Source: Stenopsyche tienmushanensis
Taxonomy: Eukaryota; Arthropoda; Insecta; Trichoptera; Stenopsychidae
DNA: 64,000 nt
NCBI GenBank assembly: GCA_008973525.1
Contig: WACJ01000406.1
Location: forward strand, 1,488,001-1,552,000
Direction of reading: 5' to 3'
Numbering within the stretch: the stretch's first letter is position 1; each line of letters opens with the position of its first letter. The translations under genes were made by a program, and so were the position numbers. This document shows positions 63,291-64,000 of this stretch, in pieces. The notes beneath the pieces were generated by a model. The model ran no database searches, was not told where the DNA came from, and saw nothing but the letters and a program-made list of their open reading frames with translations.

Positions 63291-64000
63291 GTTATGGGGT
63301 AGGATAGATACCGTATGATTTGACCGAATACAATAAAATAAGCGACCATGACGTATGATCAGCTTAGTTAGGGGTGGATTTAGAATATTAACACACACAG
63401 CATTCGAGAGGTGACTCTTACTCACCATATGATTTAATGCCGCACCTCTAGAGGTGAGTTTCACTCACCACTCCATTTGAAGCGGAAACTCGATGCGTGG
63501 TAATAACTATTTACGTTTAGTTCCTTTGAAGCCGGTCCCTACTCTCTTCTGTACAATATTATGAATCTTATGAACACGACAAGATTTTCTTATCTGAAAT
63601 TAGTATATATATATAACCACGAACCGGACTGCATGTTTGACTTCAATCTCCGATTCCGTAGATATCCGCTTGAATGAAATGCTGCATAATATTTTAACAG
63701 GAGCTAGGAAGGATTGCAAAGTCTGTTCTCAAAGAAACAAATCCGGAAAAGACACCAAACAATATATTATTGTAATACATATCCCGACTAACCGGAAAAA
63801 TTAAAGAAACGAAATATTTAAGCAATTATATTCATAAAAGCGTAAATAAAAATGCTGCGAAATGTCTCGAGTTGCAGGTTCACCGCGCAAAAAAGGATCT
63901 TGAGTGCAAAGAGTAAATCGGTAGTATTAGATACCTTGGTATATTTATCAAACTATTGATGGTCATATATGTAAGTGCGTTTCTGTGGGAACGCCGAGAA
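63291..64000. other. Non-coding, with a 14-bp palindrome
   Basis: CACCTCTAGAGGTG at 63443-63456 is a perfect palindrome set among several CTCACC/GGTGA motifs between 63410 and 63475. Nothing else is recognised up to the window end. Confidence 0.4.

Overview
The window is nuclear DNA of an animal, almost certainly an insect. The genes are split by short GT-AG introns, the sequence is AT-rich, and the proteins are metazoan: Scribble, pyrroline-5-carboxylate reductase, PRP18, prefoldin 6, Testin and a calexcitin-type EF-hand protein. The decayed transposons (many mariner/Tc1 copies, a Tigger/pogo element, R1-type and RTE-type LINEs) are typical of insects. I cannot name the order from the sequence.

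Layout. Bases 1-17991 read best as the large first intron of scrib, whose first coding exon (17992-18153, minus) is the only scrib exon visible. This intron holds repeats, a hAT-like remnant, a SINE-like element and a Tigger element with intact ends. Scrib is head-to-head with P5cr (18983-20274, plus, five exons), with about 830 bp between the two start codons. P5cr is tail-to-tail with Prp18 (21482-23347, minus, seven exons). From 23.4 to 30.8 kb there is no recognisable host gene, only AT-rich DNA with a repeat, an R1 LINE end and a mariner piece. A two-exon gene for a 71-residue membrane protein (31040-31349, plus) follows. Then come a SINE-like copy, a mariner corpse, single-exon Pfdn6 (34035-34406, minus) and five-exon Tes (35402-38784, plus). 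The last two coding exons of a calexcitin gene (40693-41081, minus) are tail-to-tail with Tes. From 41.1 kb to the end I see only repeats, transposon remnants and sequence I cannot assign. This may be upstream intron of the calexcitin gene, whose N-terminal exons I did not find.

The host genes are housekeeping or cytoskeletal/polarity genes with no shared pathway; adjacency looks like ordinary insect gene order. The most interesting material is the repeat content: a five-copy family with a conserved GGTCCG/CGGACC hairpin, a 3.8 kb fold-back structure with arms of more than 300 bp, non-autonomous elements that share a 3' end with an RTE-type LINE lying in the same window, and a 65-bp triplication inside a transposase remnant. 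I found no convincing new multi-gene system. All readings are by eye; no alignment or database search was run.
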